Positions 26,423 to 34,711 of a DNA stretch of 64,000 nt are shown here, piece after piece. The notes under the pieces are model-generated. The model was not told the origin of the DNA and made no database searches. It saw only the letters and a list, made by a program, of their open reading frames with translations. Source of the DNA: Thermoflavifilum thermophilum (lineage in GTDB: Bacteria; Bacteroidota; Bacteroidia; Chitinophagales; Chitinophagaceae); NCBI RefSeq assembly GCF_900116565.1, contig NZ_FPCJ01000001.1:372001-436000 (forward strand). The letters run 5' to 3'. Positions within the stretch are counted from its first letter, which is position 1, and every line of letters begins with the position of its first letter. Position numbers and translations under genes: made by a program.

Positions 26423-27052
26423 ATGATATATCGTTTCATCACTATCGAAGGCAACATCGGTGCGGGGAAAACCACCCTGGCAAAAATGCTGGGCGATCGG
26501 TTGAAGGCCAGATTGATGCTGGAACAATTTGCCGATAATCCTTTCCTTCCGAAGTTTTATGAAAATCCCAGGCAATATGCGTTTCCGCTGGAATTGTTTT
26601 TTCTGGCTGAACGCTACCAGCAGTTGAAAAACATGTTTGCCAAGCCCGATTTGTTTGCCGAAGTGCTGGTCAGTGATTATTTGCTGATGAAATCGCTGTT
26701 GTTTGCCCGCATTAATCTGTTGGATGATGAATATCATCTTTTTCATCGCTTGTTCGATATCATTCATCCGCAGGTCCCCCAGCCTGATTTGCTGATATTT
26801 CTTTATGCGCCTGTGGCTCGTTTGCAACAAAATATCAAAAAACGAAATCGCAGTTATGAGCAGCATATTCCCGATGAGTACCTGTTTAAAATTCAGGAGA
26901 TGTATGTACAATTCATTCGCCAGCAATCACTGCCTACCCTGATGATTGATGTATCGGATGCCGATTTTGAACATGAACCAGAACAATTCGAGCAAATTGT
27001 ACACGCACTGGATTACGAGTATGAGCCTGGCGTGCACTATCTTTCCCTGTAA
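26423..27052 (+). CDS. Deoxynucleoside kinase (deoxyadenosine/deoxyguanosine kinase type)
   Basis: A 209-residue salvage kinase of the dNK family that phosphorylates deoxynucleosides with a nucleoside triphosphate. P-loop GNIGAGKT is at 10-17. The substrate-binding EQFADNPFLPKFY, the DRY-like catalytic region replaced here by SDYLLMKSLLFA, and the lid RNRSYEQHIP are present. Specificity for dAdo, dGuo or dCyd cannot be settled from sequence. The start is ATG 26423 rather than the TTG two codons earlier. The neighbour folK suggests a common interest in dNTP and folate supply. Confidence 0.9.
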   Translation: MIYRFITIEGNIGAGKTTLAKMLGDRLKARLMLEQFADNPFLPKFYENPRQYAFPLELFFLAERYQQLKNMFAKPDLFAEVLVSDYLLMKSLLFARINLLDDEYHLFHRLFDIIHPQVPQPDLLIFLYAPVARLQQNIKKRNRSYEQHIPDEYLFKIQEMYVQFIRQQSLPTLMIDVSDADFEHEPEQFEQIVHALDYEYEPGVHYLSL

Positions 27053-27115
27053 ATCTCTTAATTTTATCCGCTTGTATATGGATAGCTACTGCCTGACTTT
27101 AAACTTACGGAGCTC

Positions 27116-29563
27116 ATGAAAAATAGATTGGTGTTTGGTCTATGGGTCATTCTTTTGCTGGGAGCTTTATCTTTTGTGGCTGAGGATCCGCTGGGCGAGC
27201 GCATTTTGCAGGCCCTGCATCAGTTTCACCAGCAATACCCGCAAGAGAAAGTATATGTGCAGTTAGACAAGGATTATTATGCAGCGGGTGAGACCATCTG
27301 GTTTAAAGCCTATGTTACATTAAACCGCACACCCACCCCGCTAAGCACCAATCTGTACGTAGAACTGATCAACGCCCGGGGTGAGATTGTGAAGCGCGAT
27401 ATCCTGCCCATTGAGCATGGCGGTGCTGCCGGTGATTTTGAATTATCCGACCAAACACCACCGGGGGCATATCGGATCCGCGCCTATACCGCATGGATGC
27501 TGAATTTTGATCATGCTTTTCTGTTTCATAAAGATATCCGCATTTTCCCGGCCCTGGCGCGTGGGCAATCTATTCCCGACTCGCTGGTACAACAGGCTGC
27601 CAGCGTGCATGCTACCACCCAGCTGCATTACAGCGTGAAGTTTCTGCCTGAAGGAGGTGATCTGGTTGTAGGTGTGCCTTCTGTAGTAGCTTTTGCAGCA
27701 GTCGATGAAAACGGGCTGCCGATCAACGTGGATGGCAAGGTGATGGATGATCAGGGACATCAGGTGGCTACCCTTCATTCACTGCATGACGGCATGGGCA
27801 GCTTTACGCTTACACCTCAGCCGGGTCGCCTGTACCGGGCCGTTTTTACACAAAGCAATGGTGCAGTGCAATCTTTTGATTTGCCCAGAGCCCGGCCTGA
27901 AGGTATTGTGCTGCATGTGCTAAACTCTTACACGGTTCCTTCGAGGATATTTTTCAATGTGATGCGCAGCGAACAGCACAAGGAGCGGTACAATCATCTG
28001 AAGATTGTGGCTCAAATGGAAGAGGTGCCCGTATTCATGGCCGATATCAATTTTGATGAAGGGCTTTCGGGCGGCATGATTCCTACTGATAGACTGCCTT
28101 CAGGCGTGCTCCACATTACCGTATTTGACACCACCGCCACGCCTCTGGCCGAACGCCTGGTATTCGTCAGTCAACCCGACGAACTTCATTTAAAACTCAC
28201 AACAGATGAGCTGCACAATAATCCGCGTTCGCTCAACCTTTGGCAACTAAGTGCCCCAGACGCCGTGAATGGGCATTTTTCCATTTCCATTACCGATGCG
28301 GATGCCCTGCTATCATTTCCGGACGAAAACAATATTTTGTCGTACACCTTGCTGAACTCTGATATCAAAGGCTATATCTACCATCCGGGATGGTATTTCC
28401 GCAATACCGATACCGCTACCCTGAAGGCACTTGACCTGGTGATGCTCACCCATGGCTGGCGCAGATTTGCATGGGAAAAAATCCTGCAAAATCAGTTCCC
28501 TGCCATCCGTTACCCGGCAGAAAATGCCAACCTGGTGATTAAAGGACAGGCTTATGCCATGAACGGAGGCTCGGTGAACATGATCATCCGTGTGCCAGCC
28601 GACACCCAAACTTTTTTTGTGAGTGCACCGGTGAATAATCTGGGTGAGTTTATGGTGACAGGATTGAAATTTCACGATACAGCACAGGTATTTTTTCAAG
28701 GACAAACGGGTAAAGATCAATATTCCAGCGCAAACATCCACCTGAGCGGATCCTTTACTGATAACCTGGCACAAATACCACTGGAAAGCCCCCTGTATCC
28801 ACCTGTAATTCGTGACAAGCAGCAGCTGATTCAGTTTCTGACAGCTGCCAATGAACGAAACCGCATCAACCGGATGATGATCAGCCGCAGCATTTTACTG
28901 CAATCTGTTACCATTACCGGAGAAAAGAAAACAGCAGCACAGAAATTGGATGAAGAATACACCAGTGGCATGTTTCGGGGAGGTGATGCAGTGAGTTTCG
29001 ATCTTACCCAGGAACATGCTGCTTACCTGAATATTTTTCAATATCTGCAGGGACGTGTAGCCGGGCTTAGCATTACGGGTGATTTAAACGATCCGGTTAT
29101 TACCTGGCGGGGAGGACGGCCGGCCCTTTATCTGGATGAAATGCCCGTGGATGCGCAGACCTTAAGCAGTATCAATGTCAATGATATTGCCCTGGTGAAA
29201 GTGTTCAGGCCGCCATTTATGGGCGGATTTAACGGGGCTAACGGAGCTATTGCCGTCTATACGAAAAAAGGCGGAGGTAGCAGCACAACCGGCGGTTTGG
29301 CCCGGGATAAAAAGGTGGGTTACACGTTGGTGAAACAATTTTATTCGCCCGACTATGGCGTAACCAATCCCAATAATGATTTGCCGGATCAACGCATTAC
29401 CCTGTACTGGAATCCCGATTTGCAATCAGACAGCCTTGGTGGACCAGCTAAAATCCGGTTTTACAACAATGACTTTACCCGTCGTTATCATGTAGTAATT
29501 GAAGGCATGGACGACAGAGGAAGAATAGGCAGGCTGGATACGGTGCTGAGCGTTGGCCCTTAG
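27116..29563 (+). CDS. Exported MG2-domain protein with a C-terminal TonB-plug-like domain, no barrel
   Basis: An 815-residue exported protein with a signal peptide (about 1-22). The N-terminal part has macroglobulin-like MG2 features (EKVYVQLDKDYYAAGETIWFKAYVTLN), followed by several beta-sandwich domains. Near residues 635-735 lies a TonB-receptor plug-like segment: YLQGRVAGL, then LYLDEMPVD, INVNDIALVKVFR and GANGAIAVYTKKG. The protein stops soon after, with no outer-membrane barrel. Such proteins are common in Bacteroidota and unexplained; a role in assembly or interaction with TonB-dependent complexes is my inference. Its 3' end overlaps the rhodanese gene by four bases in the opposite orientation. 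Confidence 0.8.
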   Translation: MKNRLVFGLWVILLLGALSFVAEDPLGERILQALHQFHQQYPQEKVYVQLDKDYYAAGETIWFKAYVTLNRTPTPLSTNLYVELINARGEIVKRDILPIEHGGAAGDFELSDQTPPGAYRIRAYTAWMLNFDHAFLFHKDIRIFPALARGQSIPDSLVQQAASVHATTQLHYSVKFLPEGGDLVVGVPSVVAFAAVDENGLPINVDGKVMDDQGHQVATLHSLHDGMGSFTLTPQPGRLYRAVFTQSNGAVQSFDLPRARPEGIVLHVLNSYTVPSRIFFNVMRSEQHKERYNHLKIVAQMEEVPVFMADINFDEGLSGGMIPTDRLPSGVLHITVFDTTATPLAERLVFVSQPDELHLKLTTDELHNNPRSLNLWQLSAPDAVNGHFSISITDADALLSFPDENNILSYTLLNSDIKGYIYHPGWYFRNTDTATLKALDLVMLTHGWRRFAWEKILQNQFPAIRYPAENANLVIKGQAYAMNGGSVNMIIRVPADTQTFFVSAPVNNLGEFMVTGLKFHDTAQVFFQGQTGKDQYSSANIHLSGSFTDNLAQIPLESPLYPPVIRDKQQLIQFLTAANERNRINRMMISRSILLQSVTITGEKKTAAQKLDEEYTSGMFRGGDAVSFDLTQEHAAYLNIFQYLQGRVAGLSITGDLNDPVITWRGGRPALYLDEMPVDAQTLSSINVNDIALVKVFRPPFMGGFNGANGAIAVYTKKGGGSSTTGGLARDKKVGYTLVKQFYSPDYGVTNPNNDLPDQRITLYWNPDLQSDSLGGPAKIRFYNNDFTRRYHVVIEGMDDRGRIGRLDTVLSVGP

Positions 29564-29868
29564 CCTCCGAATTTTTCTTTCCATCGTAAAATACCTCCCT
29601 CCAGGTTGCGTGGCCGCACAAAGCCATAGGCTTCCAACAACTGGCAGGCCTGCCCACTGCGATTTCCGCTGCGGCAATACACAATTACTTCTTTATCTTT
29701 CCAGTCTTCAATTTCATCTATCATCATGGCACGAATATCGCCCAATGGCAGCAGCTTACCGCCGATGTTGAATTCTTCATGTTCGTGCGGTTCTCTGACG
29801 TCCAGTATATACAGCTCTTCTCCCGCGTCCATCCGCTGTTTGAGTTCTTCAACCGTAATCTTATCCAT
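29560..29868 (-). CDS. Single-domain rhodanese-like protein
   Basis: A rhodanese domain of about 102 residues with LDVREPHEHEEF and the active-site loop YCRSGNRSG carrying the persulfide-forming cysteine. Such small rhodaneses carry sulfane sulfur in the cytoplasm; the acceptor is unknown. MDKITVEEL (ATG 29868) is the usual start of the family, although an ATG at 29880 is also in frame. The promoter element at 29893-29900 leaves a leader of about 5 to 20 bases in either case. It overlaps the convergent MG2-protein gene by four bases. Confidence 0.9.
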   Translation of the reverse strand: MDKITVEELKQRMDAGEELYILDVREPHEHEEFNIGGKLLPLGDIRAMMIDEIEDWKDKEVIVYCRSGNRSGQACQLLEAYGFVRPRNLEGGILRWKEKFGG

Positions 29869-29892
29869 ATCCAAAAGCATTTAAGGTTTATA

Positions 29893-29900
29893 CAAATTTA
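29893..29900 (-). promoter_or_regulatory. -7 promoter element of the rhodanese gene
   Basis: On the minus strand it reads TAAATTTG, a full TAnnTTTG match, ending 13 bases before ATG 29880 and 25 before ATG 29868. No -33 TTTG was found at the usual place. The rest of the gap to 30027 shows nothing notable. Confidence 0.5.
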
Positions 29901-30027
29901 CCTGCGTTTCCAGAAATTACGATTACGCCGCAGGCAACCCCTTGCAGATTGTATGAAACAGCCCCCCTAAAACAATCGTTGAGACTGATTTTGCAGTTGG
30001 CCGTGATTCAATAGCACAGGGCAATCA

Positions 30028-30858
30028 TCAGAAATTTGGCTGTGGCAAGGGCTGCCCTGTGCTGTCGCGTGGTGTTTGGGAAACCCATAAGTCTATGCTT
30101 TGTCCTGCATAGATGAGGTTAGGCTGGCCATTGGCATTCAGAGGAGCCGGAATCTGTTTATACACGTAAGCGGATGCGGTATCCGTAATCGGCCCATCAA
30201 ACAAAACCACCCCTACCGAAAGATTGCTTGCACTGAGCAGCTCCCGGGCCTGCATAAAGGTAAGTCCGATGAGGTTGGGTACGGGGTTGGCCTGGTTGCC
30301 AATGCCATCGCCCAGCACAAGCGTAATCCGGCTGCCTTCGGGAATCAAAATCCCTGGCTTGATGGGCTGCCCGTTGTACAATTGCGCCAGCACGGCATTT
30401 CGAGCAATATCCGGTTTGTAAACGGTATCCCCCACATTGAGTTTCAAAGTCTGCAAAGTCAATACTGCACTGCGATACGACATGTTTACCAGATTGGGCA
30501 TCACTGCCATGGGGGGCACAATCTTGTTTAAGGTCAGATATACGGTACGGTACACCTTCACTACTGCATGGGCTTCGGGCTCCTGGCGCAACACCGTAAG
30601 TGGTGGCAGCGTATCGGTATATCCGGAGTCCTGCACCACTACCCGGAAATGTGCCTGCTCCAGCAAGCGGACGGCCTCATCATAAGGCTTGCCCATGATA
30701 TCGGGTACAGTAGCAGTTTCGCCGTGACGGGTAATCCATCGCAAAGAGGCAAAAAACAACACACCCAGCAGCACCACGAGCATGCATACTGCCAGCAGAT
30801 TTACCCAGAAGGGCTTTTGCAATAACCATCTCACCGGATTCATAGGCATACAATTCAT
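30028..30858 (-). CDS. Membrane-anchored triple-PASTA-domain protein without a kinase
   Basis: A 276-residue protein with one N-terminal membrane helix (about 18-40) and three PASTA repeats. Each repeat opens with a VPDIMGKPYDEAV-like phrase: VPDIMG near 50, MPNLVNMSYRSAV near 125, and VPNLIGLTFMQAR near 195. PASTA domains bind muropeptides or beta-lactams in Ser/Thr kinases and PBPs, but here no kinase or transpeptidase is attached. The gene begins one base after the ddl stop, and so sits in a GH3-ddl-PASTA operon. That supports a role at peptidoglycan, perhaps as a sensor or scaffold (inference). Confidence 0.9.
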   Translation of the reverse strand: MNCMPMNPVRWLLQKPFWVNLLAVCMLVVLLGVLFFASLRWITRHGETATVPDIMGKPYDEAVRLLEQAHFRVVVQDSGYTDTLPPLTVLRQEPEAHAVVKVYRTVYLTLNKIVPPMAVMPNLVNMSYRSAVLTLQTLKLNVGDTVYKPDIARNAVLAQLYNGQPIKPGILIPEGSRITLVLGDGIGNQANPVPNLIGLTFMQARELLSASNLSVGVVLFDGPITDTASAYVYKQIPAPLNANGQPNLIYAGQSIDLWVSQTPRDSTGQPLPQPNF

Positions 30859-30859
30859 T

Positions 30860-31894
30860 TCAATCTTTTACCTGATTCCCGGTAACCACGCCAGCCCGCA
30901 ACAGACAATCTTCAACCAATTGCCGGTACACATCGCTCAGCTGCATACCAGCAGCACGTATTTGTTTAGGCACAATGCTGTTGGCCGACTGGCCAGGTAC
31001 GGTGTTGACCTCCAGAAAATACAAGTCTTCCGTACCGTCCTCCAGGATAAAATCAATTCGTACCAGTCCTTTGCAATTGAGTTTCAGATAAATTGTTTTG
31101 GCTGCATCCCGGATCCGATTGGCCACATGCACCGGTATATCGGCCGGAGTAATTTCGTCAGATGCACCCGGTGTGTATTTGGCAACATAATCAAAAAACT
31201 CCCGCTGGGTAACAATTTCCGTGATGGGCAATACCGTAATTTCTCCATTTATTTGGTCAAATAACCCACAGGTGAATTCACGTCCTCTGATGCAGGTTTC
31301 AATCAATATCTGTTGATCTTCCGCAAATGCCTTATCCACAGCATCTCTCAACTCTTCTTTGGCTTTTACTTTTGAAATGCCTACACTCGAACCGCCTTCA
31401 GCAGGTTTTACGAAACAGGGATAGGAAAGATGTTCTGCCAGTTTTTGCATGTCCACCGGCTGACCTTTTATTAAATGCAGACCTCTGGCTACTTTCACAA
31501 CCCCATATGAGGCTACCACTTTATTGCAGAAAGCCTTGTTGAATGTGATTGCCGATGTAATGGCATTGCAACCTGTGTAGGGAATACCCAGCATGTCCAG
31601 ATAGCCCTGCAGCCGGCCATCTTCGCCGGGTGTGCCATGAATAATATTGAACACGGCATCAAAAACAATTTTGTCTCCATCCAGCGGGATGGAAAAATCA
31701 TTTTTATCGATGGCGATGTATTGTCCGGATGGATGCATATAATTCCATCCGCTGCGTGTAATCAGAATTTTGTACACTTCATATCCGCTTGCACGCAAAT
31801 GTTTTTCCACAGTTTCTGCGCTCTGAAGGGAAATTTCGTATTCACCGGAATATCCTCCGCATAACAATGCAATGTGTCGGGCTAATGCTGGCAT
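30860..31894 (-). CDS. ddl: D-alanine--D-alanine ligase
   Basis: A 344-residue ATP-grasp ligase that joins two D-alanines for peptidoglycan. It shows LCGGYSGEYEISLQSA at the N-terminus, HGTPGEDGRLQGYLDMLGIP, the ATP-grasp strand YPCFVKPAEGGSSVGISKV, and the metal-binding end DFILEDG to FLEVNTVPGQSANSIVPKQ. All family signatures are intact. It lies between the GH3-family gene (17 bases upstream) and the PASTA gene (one base downstream). Confidence 0.97.
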   Translation of the reverse strand: MPALARHIALLCGGYSGEYEISLQSAETVEKHLRASGYEVYKILITRSGWNYMHPSGQYIAIDKNDFSIPLDGDKIVFDAVFNIIHGTPGEDGRLQGYLDMLGIPYTGCNAITSAITFNKAFCNKVVASYGVVKVARGLHLIKGQPVDMQKLAEHLSYPCFVKPAEGGSSVGISKVKAKEELRDAVDKAFAEDQQILIETCIRGREFTCGLFDQINGEITVLPITEIVTQREFFDYVAKYTPGASDEITPADIPVHVANRIRDAAKTIYLKLNCKGLVRIDFILEDGTEDLYFLEVNTVPGQSANSIVPKQIRAAGMQLSDVYRQLVEDCLLRAGVVTGNQVKD

Positions 31895-31911
31895 GCATGT
31901 AAACTTTTAAC

Positions 31912-33411
31912 TCAGGAAATAACATAAGCCTGCAGGGCATCTGCAATATAGCGATCATTGCTCAATCGGGGCAATTTATTCTGGCCGCCCAGTTTGCCTG
32001 CGGCACGCATGTAATCAATAAATCCATTTTTGCGTATCAATCTAATCTGCAGACGCTCCAGGATATGTCCGGTAATCAGATCGTTGTAATAAATGTTTCT
32101 TTTGCGCATTTGCTGATCCAGCTCTTCTGCAAAGCGTTCCAGATCGGCGGGTGCCTGTTCAAATTCAATATACCATTCGTGATAGGGCCGCCCCTCGCTT
32201 ACCTGTACCCGCGGCGCAACCGTGAATTCAGTAACTTTCACCTGATGGCTGCTGGCCACGGCCTGCAGGCTTTGCTCTACTTCCTCTGCAATCACATGCT
32301 CACCAAATGCAGAAATAAAATGCGATATCCGCCCCGTTACCACAATTCGATAGGGATTCAGCGAAACAAAACGCACGGTATCACCCAGATTATACGCCCA
32401 CAATCCGGCATTGCTGGTAATTAAAACCGCATAATTTACACCTGTTTGCACTTCGCCCAGCGACAAACGTGTGGGTTGTGGCTGAAAAATTTCATCCGCA
32501 GGAACAAACTCAAAGAAAATACCACTGTGTGTGTTCAACAACAAACCTGCTGCATCAGGCTGATCCTGAAAAGCCAAAAAACCTTCCGATGCAGGATAGG
32601 TTTCCAGCGTATCCACCGGCTCGCCCAGGCTTTCCATCAGCCTGGCCCGGTAGGGTTCAAAGTTTACGCCTCCATGTACGATCAGCGTAAGCTGAGGGAA
32701 TAGTTCTTTGATTTTCTTTCCGCTGGCAGCCTGCAAACGATCAAAGTACATCTGCATCCAGGGAGGAATTCCACTGATCAGCGTCATGGGCTGATGAATG
32801 GTTTCCTCCACGATTTTATCCAACTTTGTTTCCCAGTCTTCAATGCAATTGGTTTCAAAACTGGGCAACTGATTGGTGCGCAGATAACGGGGCACATGAT
32901 GATTGACAATACCACTCAGCCGGCCGGTGGGAATACCGCCTACGCGTTCCAGCACAGGAGAGCCAGAAAGAAAAATCATTTTCCCGTCTGTAAGATTGTG
33001 ATTGCCTGTCTCTGCAATGTAGCAGAGCAAAGCATTCCGGGCTGTATCAATATGATTATGGATAGAATCCTTGCTGATAGGAATGTATTTTACTCCGCTG
33101 GTAGTGCCTGAGGTTTTGGCAAAATACAAAGGCTGTCCTTTCCACAGCACATTTTGTGTACCTGATTTGATTTTTTCAATGTAGGGTTTAAATCCTTCAT
33201 AATCCCGGATGGGAACGGCTTCCCGATAACTTTTGTAATCTTTGATTTCCTGAAAATGATGTGCTTTCCCAAACAGGGTATGCTGGGCATCCCGCAACAA
33301 CTGCTCAAGCAAATGCAGCTGATCCTCTGCTGCGGTAAGCATTTGCTTTTTGATCCGATTTCGCACATACGCTGCCAAAGGAACAGCCAGAAGAGATTTA
33401 ACGCTTTTCAT
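31912..33411 (-). CDS. GH3-family acyl-acid amido synthetase-like protein
   Basis: A 499-residue member of the GH3 family, adenylating enzymes best known in plants for linking auxin or jasmonate to amino acids. It has the nucleotide-binding loops YFAKTSGTTSGVKYIPIS and YPASEGFLAFQ, and the GLWAYNLGDTVRF motif. Bacterial members are widespread in Bacteroidota but uncharacterised. Being first in an operon with ddl and a PASTA protein, it may modify an amino acid or acid for the envelope (inference). ATG 33411 is preferred over the GTG at 33477, since the -7 box at 33436-33443 lies between them. Confidence 0.88.
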   Translation of the reverse strand: MKSVKSLLAVPLAAYVRNRIKKQMLTAAEDQLHLLEQLLRDAQHTLFGKAHHFQEIKDYKSYREAVPIRDYEGFKPYIEKIKSGTQNVLWKGQPLYFAKTSGTTSGVKYIPISKDSIHNHIDTARNALLCYIAETGNHNLTDGKMIFLSGSPVLERVGGIPTGRLSGIVNHHVPRYLRTNQLPSFETNCIEDWETKLDKIVEETIHQPMTLISGIPPWMQMYFDRLQAASGKKIKELFPQLTLIVHGGVNFEPYRARLMESLGEPVDTLETYPASEGFLAFQDQPDAAGLLLNTHSGIFFEFVPADEIFQPQPTRLSLGEVQTGVNYAVLITSNAGLWAYNLGDTVRFVSLNPYRIVVTGRISHFISAFGEHVIAEEVEQSLQAVASSHQVKVTEFTVAPRVQVSEGRPYHEWYIEFEQAPADLERFAEELDQQMRKRNIYYNDLITGHILERLQIRLIRKNGFIDYMRAAGKLGGQNKLPRLSNDRYIADALQAYVIS

Positions 33412-33435
33412 TCCCAAGCGGAATTTGCCATGCCA

Positions 33436-33443
33436 CAAATGTA
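33436..33443 (-). promoter_or_regulatory. -7 promoter element of the GH3-ddl-PASTA operon
   Basis: On the minus strand it reads TACATTTG, a full TAnnTTTG match, 24 bases before the ATG at 33411. It supports the shorter GH3 start. Confidence 0.45.
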
Positions 33444-33521
33444 TAAAATTCCAGATAGCCCGTTCATGGATTGCCACCGCCCAGGCCCAATTCCATCAGG
33501 CATACGTATAAGCGGAAAAAC

Positions 33522-33552
33522 TTTGTCATATTAAAAATGAATAATAACTTTG
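33522..33552 (+). promoter_or_regulatory. Promoter of the rplU-rpmA operon
   Basis: TTTG at 33522-33525, a 19-base spacer and TAACTTTG at 33545-33552 form a complete Bacteroidota primary-sigma promoter, the best in the window together with the one at 51550. The TTG at its end opens the longer frame of rplU and is not a start. Confidence 0.85.
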
Positions 33553-33570
33553 CAAAAATTTAGCTGGACT

Positions 33571-33870
33571 ATGTTTGCGATTGTACAGATAGCCGGAAAG
33601 CAATTCAAAGTTACACCCGGACAATCATTGTTGGTGAACCGCCTGCAGGGTGAAGTTGGAGATACTGTGGTATTCGAAGATGTACCACTTGTGGTTGATG
33701 ATCAAACATTGCAAAGCGGAAATACTGGGAAAAAAGTAAAAGCCAGTATTCAATATCATACATTGGGCAAAAAAGTAATTGCTTTTAAAATGAAGCGCAG
33801 AAAAGGATTCCGAAAGAAAAAAGGGTTCCGTGCAGCTTTAACATGCATCAAAATTGAAGACATCAGTTAA
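33571..33870 (+). CDS. rplU: 50S ribosomal protein bL21
   Basis: A 99-residue bL21, of standard length, with MFAIVQIAGKQFKV at the start, the EDVPLVVDD segment, and the rRNA-binding basic region FKMKRRKGFRKKKGFR near the C-terminus. It binds 23S rRNA with bL20. It is followed by rpmA after 54 bases, the conserved order in bacteria. ATG 33571 gives the universal N-terminus. Confidence 0.98.
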   Translation: MFAIVQIAGKQFKVTPGQSLLVNRLQGEVGDTVVFEDVPLVVDDQTLQSGNTGKKVKASIQYHTLGKKVIAFKMKRRKGFRKKKGFRAALTCIKIEDIS

Positions 33871-33924
33871 AAAATATTTGTTTGATATCCTGTTGTTTTT
33901 ACTTAACTTTAAATTGATATTCAA

Positions 33925-34197
33925 ATGGCACATAAAAAAGGTGAAGGCAGTGTAAAAAATGGTCGCGATTCGCAGAGTAAACGCCTTGGCGTAAAAGTGT
34001 TTGGTGGACAAACTGTGAAAAGCGGCAATATTATCGTGCGGCAAAGAGGTACCGTTTATCATCCGGGTAAAAATGTGGGACTGGGAAGAGATTTTACCCT
34101 TTTTGCATTGATTGATGGTGTGGTTGAATTCAAAAAAGGAAAAAATGACAAGACAATTGTCTCGGTAATCCCTGTGAACACTCCTGCTGAGGCTTAG
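33925..34197 (+). CDS. rpmA: 50S ribosomal protein bL27
   Basis: A 90-residue bL27 starting [19 protein letters not shown], with [21 protein letters not shown] and [17 protein letters not shown]. Its N-terminal tail reaches the peptidyl transferase centre. The usual GGGS is GEGS here and the usual STRNGRDS is SVKNGRDS, which are small changes. There is no Firmicute-type cleaved N-terminal extension. The histone-like gene follows on the same strand 64 bases later. Confidence 0.98.
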   Translation: MAHKKGEGSVKNGRDSQSKRLGVKVFGGQTVKSGNIIVRQRGTVYHPGKNVGLGRDFTLFALIDGVVEFKKGKNDKTIVSVIPVNTPAEA

Positions 34198-34261
34198 GCC
34201 TGAACGGTGGTGTTTGCCATAAAGTCTTTTATTTTTTATTACTAACCCAAAATTCACAGTT

Positions 34262-34645
34262 ATGGCAAGACCAAAAAAAAGAGCGACCAGAAAGGCCGCC
34301 AGTAAGAAAAAAGCAGCTACCCGTAAAAAAAGAGCAACCCGTAAAAAGGCTGCAGTAAGGAAAAAAGCTGCACGGGGAAAGAAAAAAGCCGCTTCCAGAA
34401 AAAAGGCAGCAACCAGAAAAAAAAGAGCTACGCGTAAAAAAGCTGCAACCCGCAAAAAAGCTGCTGGAAGAAAAAAAGCTGCAGCAAAGAAAAAAGCAGC
34501 AACGCGTAAAAAAGCTGCAACCCGCAAAAAGAAAGCAGCAGTACGGAAAAAACGGGCTATGCCCAAAAATGCCGGTAACGGAACTACCGGAACTGCCACA
34601 GGGCCAGCCGAAGGGATGAATAGTACACCCCCCCTGATGCCCTGA
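34262..34645 (+). CDS. Histone H1-like Lys/Ala/Arg-rich repeat protein
   Basis: A 127-residue, extremely basic protein. Residues 1-100 are built almost wholly of K, A, R and T in short repeats such as KKAATRKKRATRKKAA, like the C-terminal tails of eukaryotic H1 and the Hc1/Hc2 or AlgP-type bacterial proteins. The last 27 residues are neutral and flexible (NAGNGTTGTATG). It has no folded domain and no signal peptide, and is probably a DNA- or RNA-compacting protein. It lies between bL27 and PolX and is followed by a strong terminator at 34670. The repeats make the length prone to change by slippage. The long opposite-strand open frames here are composition artefacts. Confidence 0.85.
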   Translation: MARPKKRATRKAASKKKAATRKKRATRKKAAVRKKAARGKKKAASRKKAATRKKRATRKKAATRKKAAGRKKAAAKKKAATRKKAATRKKKAAVRKKRAMPKNAGNGTTGTATGPAEGMNSTPPLMP

Positions 34646-34669
34646 CTCGTACCATTTTATATGCATTCT

Positions 34670-34704
34670 AAAAGACTTCAACTCTGTTGAAGTCTTTTTT
34701 ATTT
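34670..34704 (+). terminator. Strong Rho-independent terminator after the histone-like gene
   Basis: A 13-bp perfect stem (AAAAGACTTCAAC with GTTGAAGTCTTTT) around a TCT loop runs into a T-rich tract ending at about 34706. It closes the rplU-rpmA-histone unit, and its end almost touches the polX start at 34712. Confidence 0.88.
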
Positions 34705-34711
34705 TTATGCC

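Noticed and set aside
34262-34600. Short tandem DNA repeats as a possible CRISPR or satellite array
   Set aside because: The periodicity follows codons of a single lysine/alanine/arginine protein; there are no uniform repeats with unique spacers.
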